From positions 1 to 64,000 of the forward strand of contig QCBC01000006.1 of the NCBI GenBank assembly GCA_003281725.1: DNA of 64,000 bases, in the 5' to 3' direction. This document shows positions 24,281 through 39,676 of this stretch, piece by piece. Origin of the DNA: Pelagibacteraceae bacterium AG-345-O09 (GTDB lineage: Bacteria > Pseudomonadota > Alphaproteobacteria > Pelagibacterales > Pelagibacteraceae). Each line of letters opens with the position of its first letter. Position 1 is the first letter of the stretch. Position numbers and translations under genes: made by a program. The notes under the pieces were generated by a model. The model was not told the origin of the DNA and ran no database searches. It was given only the letters and a program-made list of their open reading frames with translations.

Positions 24281-25390
24281 ATGTCAGATGATTTTCAACA
24301 AAGGGGTGGTAGTCCTTGGGGCACTCCTCCAGGAGGAGGTGGAAGTGGTAATGGATCAGGAAGAGGCCCAACACCTCCAGATGTTGAAAAAATTTTAAGA
24401 GAATTTCAAGAAAAAATAAAAAAATTTTTACCAGGTGGAAGTTCTTCTGGTGGTAAACAGGCAATTTTAGTTTTAATTATTTTAGGTTTTGTGTGGCTCG
24501 CAAGTGGCCTTTACAGAGTTTTACCTGATGAACAAGGTGTAGTTTTAAGATTCGGAAAATTTATAAAAACAACTCAACCTGGACTAAATTATCATATACC
24601 TTTTCCAGTTGAGTCAGTACTTACTCCAAAAGTCACAAAAGTTAATAGAATTGATATTGGTTTTAGGTCTGAGAGAGATAGTGGATTTTCTTCCTCTGGT
24701 GGAGTTGCTGATGTTCCTCAAGAAAGCTTAATGTTAACAGGAGATGAAAATATTGTTAACATAGATTTTTCTGTTTTCTGGGTAATCAAAGATGCTGGAA
24801 ATTTTTTATTTAAGATTCAAGATCCTGAAGGAACTGTAAAAGCAGCAGCTGAGACAGCAATGAGAGAAGTAATCGCTAGATCAGATATTCAGCCAATTTT
24901 AACAGAGGGTAGATCCCTTATAGAGACTGATACTCAAGAGATTATTCAAAAAATTTTAGACGAATACACTAGTGGTATTCAAATAACTCAAGTTCAAACC
25001 CAAAAAGCTGATCCACCTGATCAAGTAATTGATGCATTTAGAGATGTACAAGCTGCTAGAGCAGATATGGAAAGATCAAAAAATGAAGCTGAAGCTTATG
25101 CAAATGATGTAATACCAAGAGCTCGTGGAGAAGCACAAAAAATTCTTCAAGCTGCAGAGGCATATAAAAAAGAAGTTGTTGCAAAAGCAGAAGGTGAAGC
25201 AAGCAGGTTTTTAGCTATTTATAATGAATACAAAATGGCAAAATCTGTAACTCAAGAAAGAATGTATTTAGAGACAATGGAAAAAGTTCTAGCAGACATA
25301 GATAAAGTTATTATAGAAAAAAACGCAGGGTCAGGAGTAGTTCCTTATCTTCCATTACCAGAATTAAGTAAAAAAAAAGTGACTAATTAA
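24281..25390 (+). CDS. hflK: FtsH modulator HflK
   Basis: Gly-rich N-terminus, single TM and SPFH domain (LPDEQGVVLRFGKF...QPGLNYHIPFPVE); followed by hflC. Confidence 0.95.
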   Translation: MSDDFQQRGGSPWGTPPGGGGSGNGSGRGPTPPDVEKILREFQEKIKKFLPGGSSSGGKQAILVLIILGFVWLASGLYRVLPDEQGVVLRFGKFIKTTQPGLNYHIPFPVESVLTPKVTKVNRIDIGFRSERDSGFSSSGGVADVPQESLMLTGDENIVNIDFSVFWVIKDAGNFLFKIQDPEGTVKAAAETAMREVIARSDIQPILTEGRSLIETDTQEIIQKILDEYTSGIQITQVQTQKADPPDQVIDAFRDVQAARADMERSKNEAEAYANDVIPRARGEAQKILQAAEAYKKEVVAKAEGEASRFLAIYNEYKMAKSVTQERMYLETMEKVLADIDKVIIEKNAGSGVVPYLPLPELSKKKVTN

Positions 25391-25391
25391 A

Positions 25392-26261
25392 ATGAATATG
25401 GGAAAGATTATTGCTGGAATAGTTGCTTTGCTTGTTGCAACAACATATTTTTCAATCTTTGTAGTTAAAGAAGTAAATCAAGCTATTGTTCTTCAATTTG
25501 GTGATCCTAAAAGAATAATTTCAAAACCAGGACTCAATTTTAAAATTCCATTTATTCAAAACGTTGTTTTTTTAGATAAAAGAATTTTAAATTTAGATAC
25601 TCCACCAGAAGAGGTAATTGCATCTGACCAAAAAAGATTAATTGTTGATGCTTTTGCAAGATTTCAAATAATAGATCCTTTAAAATTTTATATTTCAGTT
25701 GGGAATGAAAGAGTTGCAAGATCAAGGTTAGCAACAATTATAAATTCAAGAATAAGAAACGTTTTAGGTCAACAAGAATTACAAACGCTTTTATCAGAAG
25801 ATAGAACCAAACAAATGGCTTTAATACAAGAGGGCGTAAATAATGAAGCTGAAAATTTTGGAATTAAAATTAATGATGTAAGAATAAAAAGAGCTGACCT
25901 TCCTCAAGCAAATAGTGATGCAATTTTTAGAAGAATGCAAACTGAAAGAGAGAGAGAAGCAAAAGAATTTAGAGCAAGAGGGGCAGAGATGGCCGTAACT
26001 ATTACTTCAACTGCAGATAAAGAGGTTACTGTAATACTTGCAGATGCTCAAAAAAAATCTGAGATAATGAAGGGTGAAGGAGATGGTAAAAGAAATAATA
26101 TCTTTGCTGGTGCTTTTGGCCAAGATCCTGAATTTTTTGCATTTTATAGAGCTATGCAAGCTTATGAAAAAGCACTAATTGGAGGGGAAACATCACTGAT
26201 TTTATCTCCTGATAGTGAGTTTTTTAAATTCTTTGGAAATATAAAACCTAAATCAAATTAA
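25392..26261 (+). CDS. hflC: FtsH modulator HflC
   Basis: SPFH protein with VKEVNQAIVLQFGDPKRIISKPGLNFKIPFIQNVVFLDKRIL; downstream of hflK. Confidence 0.95.
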   Translation: MNMGKIIAGIVALLVATTYFSIFVVKEVNQAIVLQFGDPKRIISKPGLNFKIPFIQNVVFLDKRILNLDTPPEEVIASDQKRLIVDAFARFQIIDPLKFYISVGNERVARSRLATIINSRIRNVLGQQELQTLLSEDRTKQMALIQEGVNNEAENFGIKINDVRIKRADLPQANSDAIFRRMQTEREREAKEFRARGAEMAVTITSTADKEVTVILADAQKKSEIMKGEGDGKRNNIFAGAFGQDPEFFAFYRAMQAYEKALIGGETSLILSPDSEFFKFFGNIKPKSN

Positions 26262-26269
26262 ATTTTAAA

Positions 26270-26455
26270 ATGAAAGAATTGATCATTGCATTTGGTCTAT
26301 TCTTATTCATTGAAGGTATTTTATATGCCATATTTCCATCAAAAATGAAAAATATGTTAAAGAAGTTAGAATTAGTAAAGGTCAGTCAATTAAGAATTGG
26401 AGGATTAATCTTTGCTATAATAGGTTTTATTATTATTTATTATACAAAATACTAA
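26270..26455 (+). CDS. DUF2065-family small membrane protein
   Basis: 61 aa with two TM segments, between hflC and degP as is typical for this family. Confidence 0.7.
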   Translation: MKELIIAFGLFLFIEGILYAIFPSKMKNMLKKLELVKVSQLRIGGLIFAIIGFIIIYYTKY

Positions 26456-27862
26456 ATGAAAAAAATTAAAACACTCTTATTATCAATAATATTAATTTTA
26501 GATATTCAATCCATTTCTTTTTCAAAAGATTATCCAGGTTCATTTGCAGATTTAGCAGAGAAGTTAATGCCATCAGTAGTTAATATTTCAACTACAACAA
26601 TCGTTAAAACTCAATCAAATCAATTTCCTTTTCAATTTCCACCAGGATCACCATTTGAGGATATGTTTAAAGAATTTGGAACACCACAAGAGAGACCATC
26701 CGCAGCCTTAGGCTCTGGTTTTATCATTGATGAAAAAGGAATAGTTGTAACGAATAACCATGTAATTCAAGATGCTAAAGACATTATTATTAGAGTTAAT
26801 GGAAATAAAGAATTTAAAGCTAAGGTATTAGGGGCAGATCCTCTATCTGATATCGCTGTACTACAGTTAGAAACAGAGGAAAAATTTATTCCAGTTAAAT
26901 TTGGTAATTCTGATAAAGCAAGAATTGGCGATTGGGTAATTGCGATTGGAAACCCTTTTGGATTAGGTGGAACAGTAACCTCTGGAATAATTTCAGCAAG
27001 AAATCGATCTATTGGTCTAAGTAGATATGAAGATTATATTCAAACAGACGCTTCTATTAACCAAGGTAATTCTGGTGGTCCACTCTTTGACATGAATGGA
27101 AATGTTATTGGAATTAATACAGCTATCTTAGGAAGAAATGGATCAATTGGAATTGGTTTTTCTATACCATCAAATAGTGCAAAAATTGTAATTGATCAAT
27201 TGATTAAATTTGGTGAAACAAAAAGAGGATGGCTGGGAGTAAGAATTCAAGACGTTACAAAAGAAATTGCAGAAGTTGAAAAGTTAGATAAACCAAGAGG
27301 AGCATTGGTTGCTAGTGTAACTGCTAACAGTCCATCTGATAAAGGAGGTGTTAAAGCAGGAGATATAATTTTAGAATTTGACGGACAAAGAATTCAAGAA
27401 ATGAAACAACTTCCGATGATTGTTGCAAGAACAGCAGTGGGCAAAAAAGTTGAATTAAAAATTTGGAGAAATAAAAAAGAAATTACTAAAATAATTACTT
27501 TGGGTAGATTAGAAACCTCAGAGGATTTTAAAGTTGCGGAACAAAAACCAGAACCAAAAGATTTAAGAATTGAAAAATTAAAAATAAATGTTAGGGAAGT
27601 TTCAAAAGAAGATAAAAAATTAAGAAATTTACCAAATCAAACTCGTGGATTAGTTGTCACAAAAATTGACAGTAATAGTCCTTTATTAAACTCTATAGAG
27701 TTAAATAGTATAATTTTAGAAGCTCAAAAGAAAAAAATAAGAAATGTGAACGATTTAAATCAAGCAGTAGAGGAAGTTTTAAGTACTAATCAAAAAACTA
27801 TATTATTAGTTATTTACAATAATCAAAATCAAAGAAGATATATAGGTGTTAAATTAAAATAA
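26456..27862 (+). CDS. degP: DegP/HtrA-type periplasmic serine protease with two PDZ domains
   Basis: TNNHVIQDA, DPLSDIAVLQ, QTDASINQGNSGGPLFD catalytic motifs; PDZ GVKAGDIILEFDG. Confidence 0.95.
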   Translation: MKKIKTLLLSIILILDIQSISFSKDYPGSFADLAEKLMPSVVNISTTTIVKTQSNQFPFQFPPGSPFEDMFKEFGTPQERPSAALGSGFIIDEKGIVVTNNHVIQDAKDIIIRVNGNKEFKAKVLGADPLSDIAVLQLETEEKFIPVKFGNSDKARIGDWVIAIGNPFGLGGTVTSGIISARNRSIGLSRYEDYIQTDASINQGNSGGPLFDMNGNVIGINTAILGRNGSIGIGFSIPSNSAKIVIDQLIKFGETKRGWLGVRIQDVTKEIAEVEKLDKPRGALVASVTANSPSDKGGVKAGDIILEFDGQRIQEMKQLPMIVARTAVGKKVELKIWRNKKEITKIITLGRLETSEDFKVAEQKPEPKDLRIEKLKINVREVSKEDKKLRNLPNQTRGLVVTKIDSNSPLLNSIELNSIILEAQKKKIRNVNDLNQAVEEVLSTNQKTILLVIYNNQNQRRYIGVKLK

Positions 27863-27865
27863 TTT

Positions 27866-28774
27866 ATGGATTTAAAATCCAAAATTATTTTAATTTATGG
27901 ACCTACAGCATCTGGTAAATCTGATTTTGCAGTTAAACTAGCAAAAAAAATTGACGGTGAGATAATAAATGCAGATAGTATGCAGGTATATAAAGAACTT
28001 AAAGTTTTGTCCGCAAGACCCTTAAAAAAAAATTATCAAAAAATTAAACATCATTTGTATGGTTTTCAAAGTGTAACGAAAAATTTTTCTACAGGGGATT
28101 GGTTAAAATTAGCGGATCAAAAAATTTCTAATTTTAAGAAAAGGAAAAAAGTCCCAATTATAGTTGGAGGCACAGGTTTATATTTTAAGGCATTGACTGA
28201 TGGTCTAGTTAATATTCCAAGGATTCCAATAAAATTTAGAGAAAAGATTAGACTGTTACATAAAAAGATTGGACCTAAAAAATTTTTTTCAAGGTTAATA
28301 AAGTTAGATCCCTTAGTTAAGCATAATCTCAATTATTCAGATACTCAAAGATGTATAAGAGCTTATGAAGTTAAGTCATTTACTAAAAGTTCCATTTATA
28401 ATTGGTTTAAAAAAACCAAATCTAATTATGAACAAAAAGATTTTTATAAGATTTATATAGATTTCCCTAGAAATGAGCTTTTAGATAGAATTAGTCTAAG
28501 AGCTAAAGAAATGATCAAAAAAGGAGCAATATTGGAAGTAAAGAGGTTTATTAAAATCAAAGGTCGCAAAGATAAGACAGCTCATAAAGCCATTGGGATT
28601 AATGAAGTTGCTCAATATCTCCAAAAAAAAATTGGAATTAATCAAGTTATTGAGAAAATATCAATAAAGACTAGACAATATGCCAAAAGACAAAGCACTT
28701 GGGCTAGAGGCAATATGCAAGATTGGATCAAAATGAATCCAGCTGTCTTAGAGAAATTCTTAAAAAAAATTTAG
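27866..28774 (+). CDS. miaA: tRNA dimethylallyltransferase
   Basis: LIYGPTASGKSDFAVKLAKK, INADSMQVYKELKVLSARP, IIVGGTGLYFKALTDGL. Confidence 0.96.
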   Translation: MDLKSKIILIYGPTASGKSDFAVKLAKKIDGEIINADSMQVYKELKVLSARPLKKNYQKIKHHLYGFQSVTKNFSTGDWLKLADQKISNFKKRKKVPIIVGGTGLYFKALTDGLVNIPRIPIKFREKIRLLHKKIGPKKFFSRLIKLDPLVKHNLNYSDTQRCIRAYEVKSFTKSSIYNWFKKTKSNYEQKDFYKIYIDFPRNELLDRISLRAKEMIKKGAILEVKRFIKIKGRKDKTAHKAIGINEVAQYLQKKIGINQVIEKISIKTRQYAKRQSTWARGNMQDWIKMNPAVLEKFLKKI

Positions 28775-28827
28775 ATATCTCTCACTTAGTCTTGACCAAT
28801 CAGCACAACTTCAGCTAGATTGGCTGA

Positions 28828-30593
28828 ATGTCCAAATTATATTCAGGCGCTGAGATAGTATTTAAATGTCTTGAAGATCAAGATGTTAAATTTATCTTTG
28901 GATATCCAGGTGGAGCTGTACTACCAATTTATGATGAGCTTAAAAATCATTCTACTATTAAACATATTTTAGTCAGACATGAGCAGGGGGCAGGACATGC
29001 TGCAGAAGGTTATGCGAGATCTTCAGGTAAACCTGGAGTAGTACTAGTAACATCTGGTCCAGGTGCAACTAATGTTGTCACAGCTTTAACTGATGCATAT
29101 ATGGATTCAGTTCCTCTAGTATGTATATCAGGACAAGTACCAACTCACTTAATTGGAACTGATGCTTTTCAAGAATGTGATACAACGGGAATAACTAGAC
29201 CATGTACAAAACATAATTGGTTAGTTAAAGATATTAGAGATTTACCAAAAATTATGCATGAAGCTTTTCAAGTTGCAACAACAGGAAGACCAGGCCCAGT
29301 ACTAGTTGATATACCGAAAGATATTCAATTTGCTAAAACAAAATATTCAAAACCAAAAATAGAAAAAAAAAATAATGAAAAAATACACAATAAATTTTCA
29401 CAAAATGAAATTAATGAATTGATTAATTTAATTTCTAAAGCAAAAAAACCAGTAATTTATACTGGTGGTGGAGTTATTAATTCTGGCCCGAAAGCAAGTG
29501 AGTCTCTAAGAGAGTTTGTTAGATTAATTGGCTTTCCAATCACATCTACATTGCAAGGACTTGGTGCGTTTCCTGGCGATGACAATCAATTTATAGGAAT
29601 GCTAGGAATGCATGGAACCTATGAAGCAAATAATGCGATGCATGATTGTGATTTATTAATTAATATTGGAGCAAGATTTGATGATAGAATAACAGGAAAG
29701 ATAGATGAATTTTCACCAAGATCAAAAAAGGTACATATTGATATTGATCCATCATCAATTAATAAAATTATAAAAGTAGATTTAGCAATAGTTGGTGACG
29801 TTAATGAGGTTCTTAAAACTACAATTAAAAAGATCAATAAAAAACAAAATGGTTCTAAGATATCAAATAAGCAAAATATTTCTAAATGGTGGGAACAGAT
29901 ACAAAAATGGAGAACAAAAAACTCTTTAGGTTTTATTAATAGTGAAAAAACTATTAAACCTCAATATGCTGTTCAAAGACTATATGAATTAACAAAAAAC
30001 CAAGATACCTTTGTAACTACAGAAGTTGGGCAACATCAAATGTGGGCTGCACAACATTACAAATTTAACAAACCAAATAGATGGATGACATCTGGGGGAC
30101 TTGGAACTATGGGATATGGTCTTCCTGCAGCTGTAGGTGTTCAAATCGCCCATCCAGATAAACTTGTTATTGATATAGCTGGAGAGGCTTCTGTTTTAAT
30201 GACGATGCAGGAAATGTCTACAGCAGTTCAATACAATTTACCTATCAAAATTTTTGTTTTAAATAATCAATATATGGGAATGGTAAGACAATGGCAGGAG
30301 CTATTGCATGAAAAAAATTATTCGGAAAGTTATTCAGAAGCTTTACCTGATTTTGTAAAATTAGCTGAGGCTTATGGATGTAAAGGAATTAAAGTTGATA
30401 ATCCAGATGAGCTAGACTCAAAGATTAAAGAAATGATTGATCACAATGGTCCTGTAATATTTGACTGTCAGGTTGATCCTAATGAAAACTGCTTTCCAAT
30501 GATTCCCTCTGGAAAGCCTCATAATCAAATGATTTTGGGACCTAATGACAAAGAAGAAAATAAGATTACTGGAAAAGGAAAAGCATTAGTTTA

Positions 30594-30594
<1 letters not shown>
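28828..30594 (+). CDS. ilvB: Acetolactate synthase large subunit
   Basis: [48 protein letters not shown], ThDP-binding region. Confidence 0.97.
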
Positions 30595-32185
<1,591 letters not shown>

Positions 32186-32271
32186 ACATTAGTTCCATAT
32201 TGGGGCAAAAATCGCTATTTTATTTTGCAATCTATACGAGAGAATGTATATTTCTAAAATAAAATTTTTAT

Positions 32272-34883
<2,612 letters not shown>

Positions 34884-34888
34884 GAAAG

Positions 34889-36124
34889 ATGGCATCAAGT
34901 AGAGATGATTTTATAATAGCAATCAGATCTGCTTTTTTAAAAAAAAGTACCCAGCAAAAATTTTCTTTACTTAGTTTAGTGTTTACTTCCATTTTTATAA
35001 TTGTATTATCTAATCTAGATTTTAAAGCTGTAAGATATCTTAAAATAGGAATTAATGAATTAGTTTACAGATCTTCTTTTGTAGTATCAATTCCAGAAAA
35101 CTTTATTAAGGATACATTTATAGAAGTAACTGACTACACAACTTTCTTTAATGATTATAAAAAAAAAAGATTAGAATTAAGTAAATTAAAATCAAACTTC
35201 GTCTCTAGTGAGATAATTCAAAATGAAAATAGAGAATTAAAAGAGTTAATCAATGACTATGTTTCAACTTCAGATAAAATTTTGGCAAAAATTATTGTCG
35301 ATCATGAAAGCCCTTTTTTAAAAAGTATAATTATTAACAAAGGTAGTAAAGATAATATCAAAATTGGCACGAACATATACGATCAGTCATATTTAGTAGG
35401 TAGGGTAATTGAGGTTAATTTTAAGACCTCAAGAGTATTATTATTATCTGACCTAAATTCTAATGTTCCAGTCACAATTGCCCCTCAAAATATTCAGGCA
35501 ATAGTTACAGGCACTGGAGATAATTATGGTCAAATTAAATACATTAAGGATGGCCTTTCTAAAGAAATTGATGAAGAAAGTATAATTTATACCTCTGGAA
35601 CAGGGGCAATTTTTAAAAGTGGAATTCCAATAGGAACACTGGAAATTATAAGAGAAAATTCATCAAATGAATTTAGCGTAGAATTTTATAGTGATTTTTC
35701 TCAACTTAAATATGTTTTTGCTGAAATAACAAGTACATCTGAGATTCCAGATCAAAATGTGTCTGAACCTGACAATGAAACTAACAATAGTATAAATGCA
35801 AAACTAAAAATTTTAGAAGATGAACTTGAAATTATTGAGGAGACTAATTCTAAATTTTTAGAGGAAAATATAGATTTAAAAAGTGAAATAAATAATCTTA
35901 ACAATAAGCTATTAATATTAAATAATGAATTATCATCTAAAAATATCACAATTAGTCAGTTTAATATTGATAAAACAGAATTAGAATTTTTAAGACTTAA
36001 TTTAGAATTTGGGCATAAGTGTCGCAAATCTAATAAACTTTTTCAAAAATCTGTAGGTTTTGAACCTGGGAGTGAGGAATATAAAAAGTGTGTTTTAAAC
36101 AAGGGAATAATAATTAATGACTAG
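34889..36124 (+). CDS. mreC: Rod-shape determining protein MreC with a long C-terminal coiled coil
   Basis: N-terminal TM, beta core (SPFLKSIIINKGSKDNIKIGTNIYDQSYLVGRVIEVN); position after mreB. Confidence 0.92.
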   Translation: MASSRDDFIIAIRSAFLKKSTQQKFSLLSLVFTSIFIIVLSNLDFKAVRYLKIGINELVYRSSFVVSIPENFIKDTFIEVTDYTTFFNDYKKKRLELSKLKSNFVSSEIIQNENRELKELINDYVSTSDKILAKIIVDHESPFLKSIIINKGSKDNIKIGTNIYDQSYLVGRVIEVNFKTSRVLLLSDLNSNVPVTIAPQNIQAIVTGTGDNYGQIKYIKDGLSKEIDEESIIYTSGTGAIFKSGIPIGTLEIIRENSSNEFSVEFYSDFSQLKYVFAEITSTSEIPDQNVSEPDNETNNSINAKLKILEDELEIIEETNSKFLEENIDLKSEINNLNNKLLILNNELSSKNITISQFNIDKTELEFLRLNLEFGHKCRKSNKLFQKSVGFEPGSEEYKKCVLNKGIIIND

Positions 36125-36623
36125 TTTAAAATCTAAAGGTTTTTTCTCAAAATTTTACTCTTGGTTGCCAATAGTTGTATTATATGTGTCTGTATTAAAT
36201 GAATTTGATGTTAATTATTTAGACCTTGACTTTTTCTCTTTCAATTTTCCTTTTATTTTAATCTTTTTTTTCACATTAAAAGATTTTAAAAACTTTGATT
36301 ATCTTTTAGTTTTTTTGGCAGGATTAATTAATGATACTGTTGTGGGTTTACCTCTTGGTTTAAGCAGCTTATCTTTCATGATAATTTGTATAGCAACATC
36401 ATATTTTCGAAATATTACAATTAGACCCAATCAAGCAAAAGATTGGTTTTATTTTTTATTTGTTATAATTTTAGTTAACTCTTTGAATTACTCAATTTTA
36501 ACATTATTTTTTTCATATAATTTAATATTATGGGGTTACGTGGTTAATACTTTTTTTACTTTCTTGTTTTATCTTATTTTTCTGACAATATTTAAATTTT
36601 ATCTAAAAGGTATAAATGATTAA
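36117..36623 (+). CDS. mreD: Rod-shape determining protein MreD
   Basis: 168-aa multi-TM protein between mreC and mrdA. Confidence 0.8.
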   Translation: MTSLKSKGFFSKFYSWLPIVVLYVSVLNEFDVNYLDLDFFSFNFPFILIFFFTLKDFKNFDYLLVFLAGLINDTVVGLPLGLSSLSFMIICIATSYFRNITIRPNQAKDWFYFLFVIILVNSLNYSILTLFFSYNLILWGYVVNTFFTFLFYLIFLTIFKFYLKGIND

Positions 36624-38499
36624 TTCATCTAGTGATAATGTAAAAAAACTTAATTCTATAAATAGAAGAATGTTTATTACTGGCTCAGTAAAGTTTTTTA
36701 TAATGATTGGATTAGTAAGTCGATTATTTTTTTTACAGGTTAAAGAAAATAAAAAATATTTAACTCTTTCAGATAAAAATAGAATAAGAGAATGGAAGTT
36801 AGCTCCTGTAAGGGGGGAATTTCATGATTATTTTGGAAATGTTATTGCGGGTAATTTTGAGGCATATCAATTACATATTATTCCAGAACAAGTAGAAGAT
36901 TTTAGATATGTAATTTATAGAATAAAAGATTTACTAGAGTTGAGTGATAAAGAATTCAAAAGAATAATTAAAAAGAAAAATGAGATTAAGTCATGGGAAA
37001 CTTTAATTGTATCAGATAATCTAAGTTGGAAAAAATTCTCAAAAATTAACAATCATCTTTATGATCTAAATGGTGTTAAGCCAGTTATTTCTATTTCTAG
37101 AAATTATCCTTTTGGATCTAATTTTACACATGTTATTGGATATGTAAGTCAGGCAAATGAGCAAGATATTGAAAATAATGAAGCAATAAAGAAAAATTTT
37201 GTACCTGGTCTTAAAATTGGAAAAGTAGGATTAGAAAAATCTTTTGAAAAACAACTTATTGGCTCTAATGATATTGAGAGATATGAAGTAAATGCTTATG
37301 GAAGAAGAATCAGTCAGTTAGAATTTCAAAAAGGAGAGAAAGGTAAATCTTTAAGGTTAACAGTAGATACTAAAGTCCAGCAATTATCCAATGAATTACT
37401 CAAGGATCAGGCTGGATCTATCTGTGTCATGGATATCTATACTGGAGAGTTAATTGCAATGCATTCTTCTCCTTCATTTGATCCTAACCTATTTGTTTTT
37501 GGGATAAGCCAAGATGATTGGCAAATTATTCGTAATGATCCAATGAAACCATTAGTTAATAAAACGTTACAAGGAAATTACTCACCTGGGTCAACTATTA
37601 AACCTATTGTTGCATTATCAGCTTTAGAGAATGGAATTATTAATACTAATTTTGCTGTTAATTGTAGGGGTCATAAGCATCCATTAGAACTCTATGGTCA
37701 AACTTATCATTGTTGGAAAAAGCAGGGGCATGGATTTATGAATTTAAGAAATGCAATGAAACAATCCTGTGATACCTATTTTTATGAGATAGCTAGAAAA
37801 CTTGGAGTAGATAGATTAAGTGAAACTGCTAAAAAATTTGGATTAGGAAAAGAAGTTTTTGGAAATCTTTTTAGCATTGAAAAAAAAGGTTTAATTCCAA
37901 GCACACAATGGAAGAAAAATGTTTTAGGACAAAGTTGGGTATTGGGGGAAACTGTAATCACTGGAATTGGTCAAGGCTATATTCAAACAACTCCAATTCA
38001 ATTATGTTTAATGACTGCTCAAATTGCAAATGGAGGCTATAAGATTTATCCTAAAATAGTTATGGATGATGAAAATAAGGTATCTCCAATCGATAAATTT
38101 ACACCATTGTATAAAAATTCGAAAAATATTAAGATTGTCCAAGATGCAATGTTTGCCTCAACTAATGAAGTAAGAGGAACTTCTTATAGATCTAGAATTA
38201 ATAATCCAAAATATCAATTTGCAGGAAAAACTGGAACTGCTCAGGTCAAAAAAATTACTGAGAGAGATCGAGAGTTAGATTTAAAAACTTTTCAAATTCC
38301 TTATGAAGAAAGAGATCACGCTCTTTATATAGCATATGGTCCATATAAAAACCCACGTTATGCAGTTAGTATTTTAGTTGAGCATGGAGGAAATGGAAGT
38401 ACTACAGCAGCTCCAATGGCAAAAAAATTATTTAAAACAATTATTGATAGACATCAATTAAGAGAGTCAATTAATAATAAAAAATATTTGGATATATAG
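36616..38499 (+). CDS. mrdA: Penicillin-binding protein 2
   Basis: SPGSTIKPIVALSALE (SxxK), SCDTYFYEIA (SxN), KTGTAQ (KTG). Confidence 0.96.
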   Translation: MINSSSDNVKKLNSINRRMFITGSVKFFIMIGLVSRLFFLQVKENKKYLTLSDKNRIREWKLAPVRGEFHDYFGNVIAGNFEAYQLHIIPEQVEDFRYVIYRIKDLLELSDKEFKRIIKKKNEIKSWETLIVSDNLSWKKFSKINNHLYDLNGVKPVISISRNYPFGSNFTHVIGYVSQANEQDIENNEAIKKNFVPGLKIGKVGLEKSFEKQLIGSNDIERYEVNAYGRRISQLEFQKGEKGKSLRLTVDTKVQQLSNELLKDQAGSICVMDIYTGELIAMHSSPSFDPNLFVFGISQDDWQIIRNDPMKPLVNKTLQGNYSPGSTIKPIVALSALENGIINTNFAVNCRGHKHPLELYGQTYHCWKKQGHGFMNLRNAMKQSCDTYFYEIARKLGVDRLSETAKKFGLGKEVFGNLFSIEKKGLIPSTQWKKNVLGQSWVLGETVITGIGQGYIQTTPIQLCLMTAQIANGGYKIYPKIVMDDENKVSPIDKFTPLYKNSKNIKIVQDAMFASTNEVRGTSYRSRINNPKYQFAGKTGTAQVKKITERDRELDLKTFQIPYEERDHALYIAYGPYKNPRYAVSILVEHGGNGSTTAAPMAKKLFKTIIDRHQLRESINNKKYLDI

Positions 38500-39627
38500 A
38501 TGTATCAACATAATAGATTAACAACAAATAATTTTAATTTTTTTACAAAATTAGCAAATTTTGACTATGTTTTAATGGCATGTATCTTATTGTTGGGTCT
38601 TATTAGTCTAGCTACGATGTACTCAACTGATGGAGGAAAAATTTTATTTCATACTAAGAGTCATTTTACTAAGTTGATTGTTTTTACAATTATGATGTTG
38701 ATATTTTCATTTGTTAACATCAAATTTTGGTTTTCTATTGGTTATTTTTTTTATGTTATAATAATTGGGCTTTTAATTTGGACATATTTATTTGGAATCA
38801 AATCTTCAGGATCTCAAAGATGGATAGATTTATATTTTATAAATTTACAGCCCTCTGAATTAATGAAAATATGTATCATTTTATGTCTTGCTAAATATTT
38901 TCATAGGATGAAATTAGAAAACGTAAATTCACTTTATGCAATTTTATCATCTTTAATCATTATTCTGTTACCAATGGGTTTAGTAATTGTACAACCTGAC
39001 TTAGGAACTTCACTTCTAATATCGATTAGTGGACTGGCTGTATTATGGTTTGCTGGAATAAATCATAAATATTTTATTTACACTATGATAGGATTCTTAA
39101 TTTCTTTACCTTTCATAATCTCTTTTTTAAAACCTTACCAAAAATTAAGAGTATTAACTTTTTTGAATCCAGATAGAGATCCTTTGGGTGCAGGATATCA
39201 AATAATTCAATCTAAAATTGCTGTAGGTTCAGGAGGAATCTTTGGAAAAGGTTTTTTAAAAGGCACTCAAAGTTATTTAGAGTTTTTGCCAGAAAAACAC
39301 ACTGATTTTATTTTTACATTATTTTCAGAAGAATTTGGATTTGTTGGTTCAGTAATTCTTCTTTTGATATATGCAATCATTATTTATAGGATAGTTGCAA
39401 TTGGTGCTCAATCTAGAAGTTATTTTGCAAAATTATTTTGTTACAGTTTTGCAGCATCAATTTTTGTTTACATCACAATTAACATGAGCATGGTACTTGG
39501 TTTGCTACCAATTGTTGGATCACCTTTGCCAATTATGTCTTATGGTGGTTCATCAATGTTAGCAACAATGATTGGTTTTGGAATAGTAATGAGTGCCAAA
39601 GTTCACAGTCAACAATTAATTGCATAA
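38500..39627 (+). CDS. rodA: RodA (SEDS family peptidoglycan polymerase)
   Basis: GSQRWIDLYFINLQPSELMKI, PDLGTSLLI, FLPEKHTDFIFTLFSEEFGFVG, GLLPIVGSPLPIMSYGGSSML. Confidence 0.96.
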   Translation: MYQHNRLTTNNFNFFTKLANFDYVLMACILLLGLISLATMYSTDGGKILFHTKSHFTKLIVFTIMMLIFSFVNIKFWFSIGYFFYVIIIGLLIWTYLFGIKSSGSQRWIDLYFINLQPSELMKICIILCLAKYFHRMKLENVNSLYAILSSLIIILLPMGLVIVQPDLGTSLLISISGLAVLWFAGINHKYFIYTMIGFLISLPFIISFLKPYQKLRVLTFLNPDRDPLGAGYQIIQSKIAVGSGGIFGKGFLKGTQSYLEFLPEKHTDFIFTLFSEEFGFVGSVILLLIYAIIIYRIVAIGAQSRSYFAKLFCYSFAASIFVYITINMSMVLGLLPIVGSPLPIMSYGGSSMLATMIGFGIVMSAKVHSQQLIA

Positions 39628-39676
39628 GTATAATTTGTCACCTAAATTATATTAAGAATTACTATATAAGTTAATT

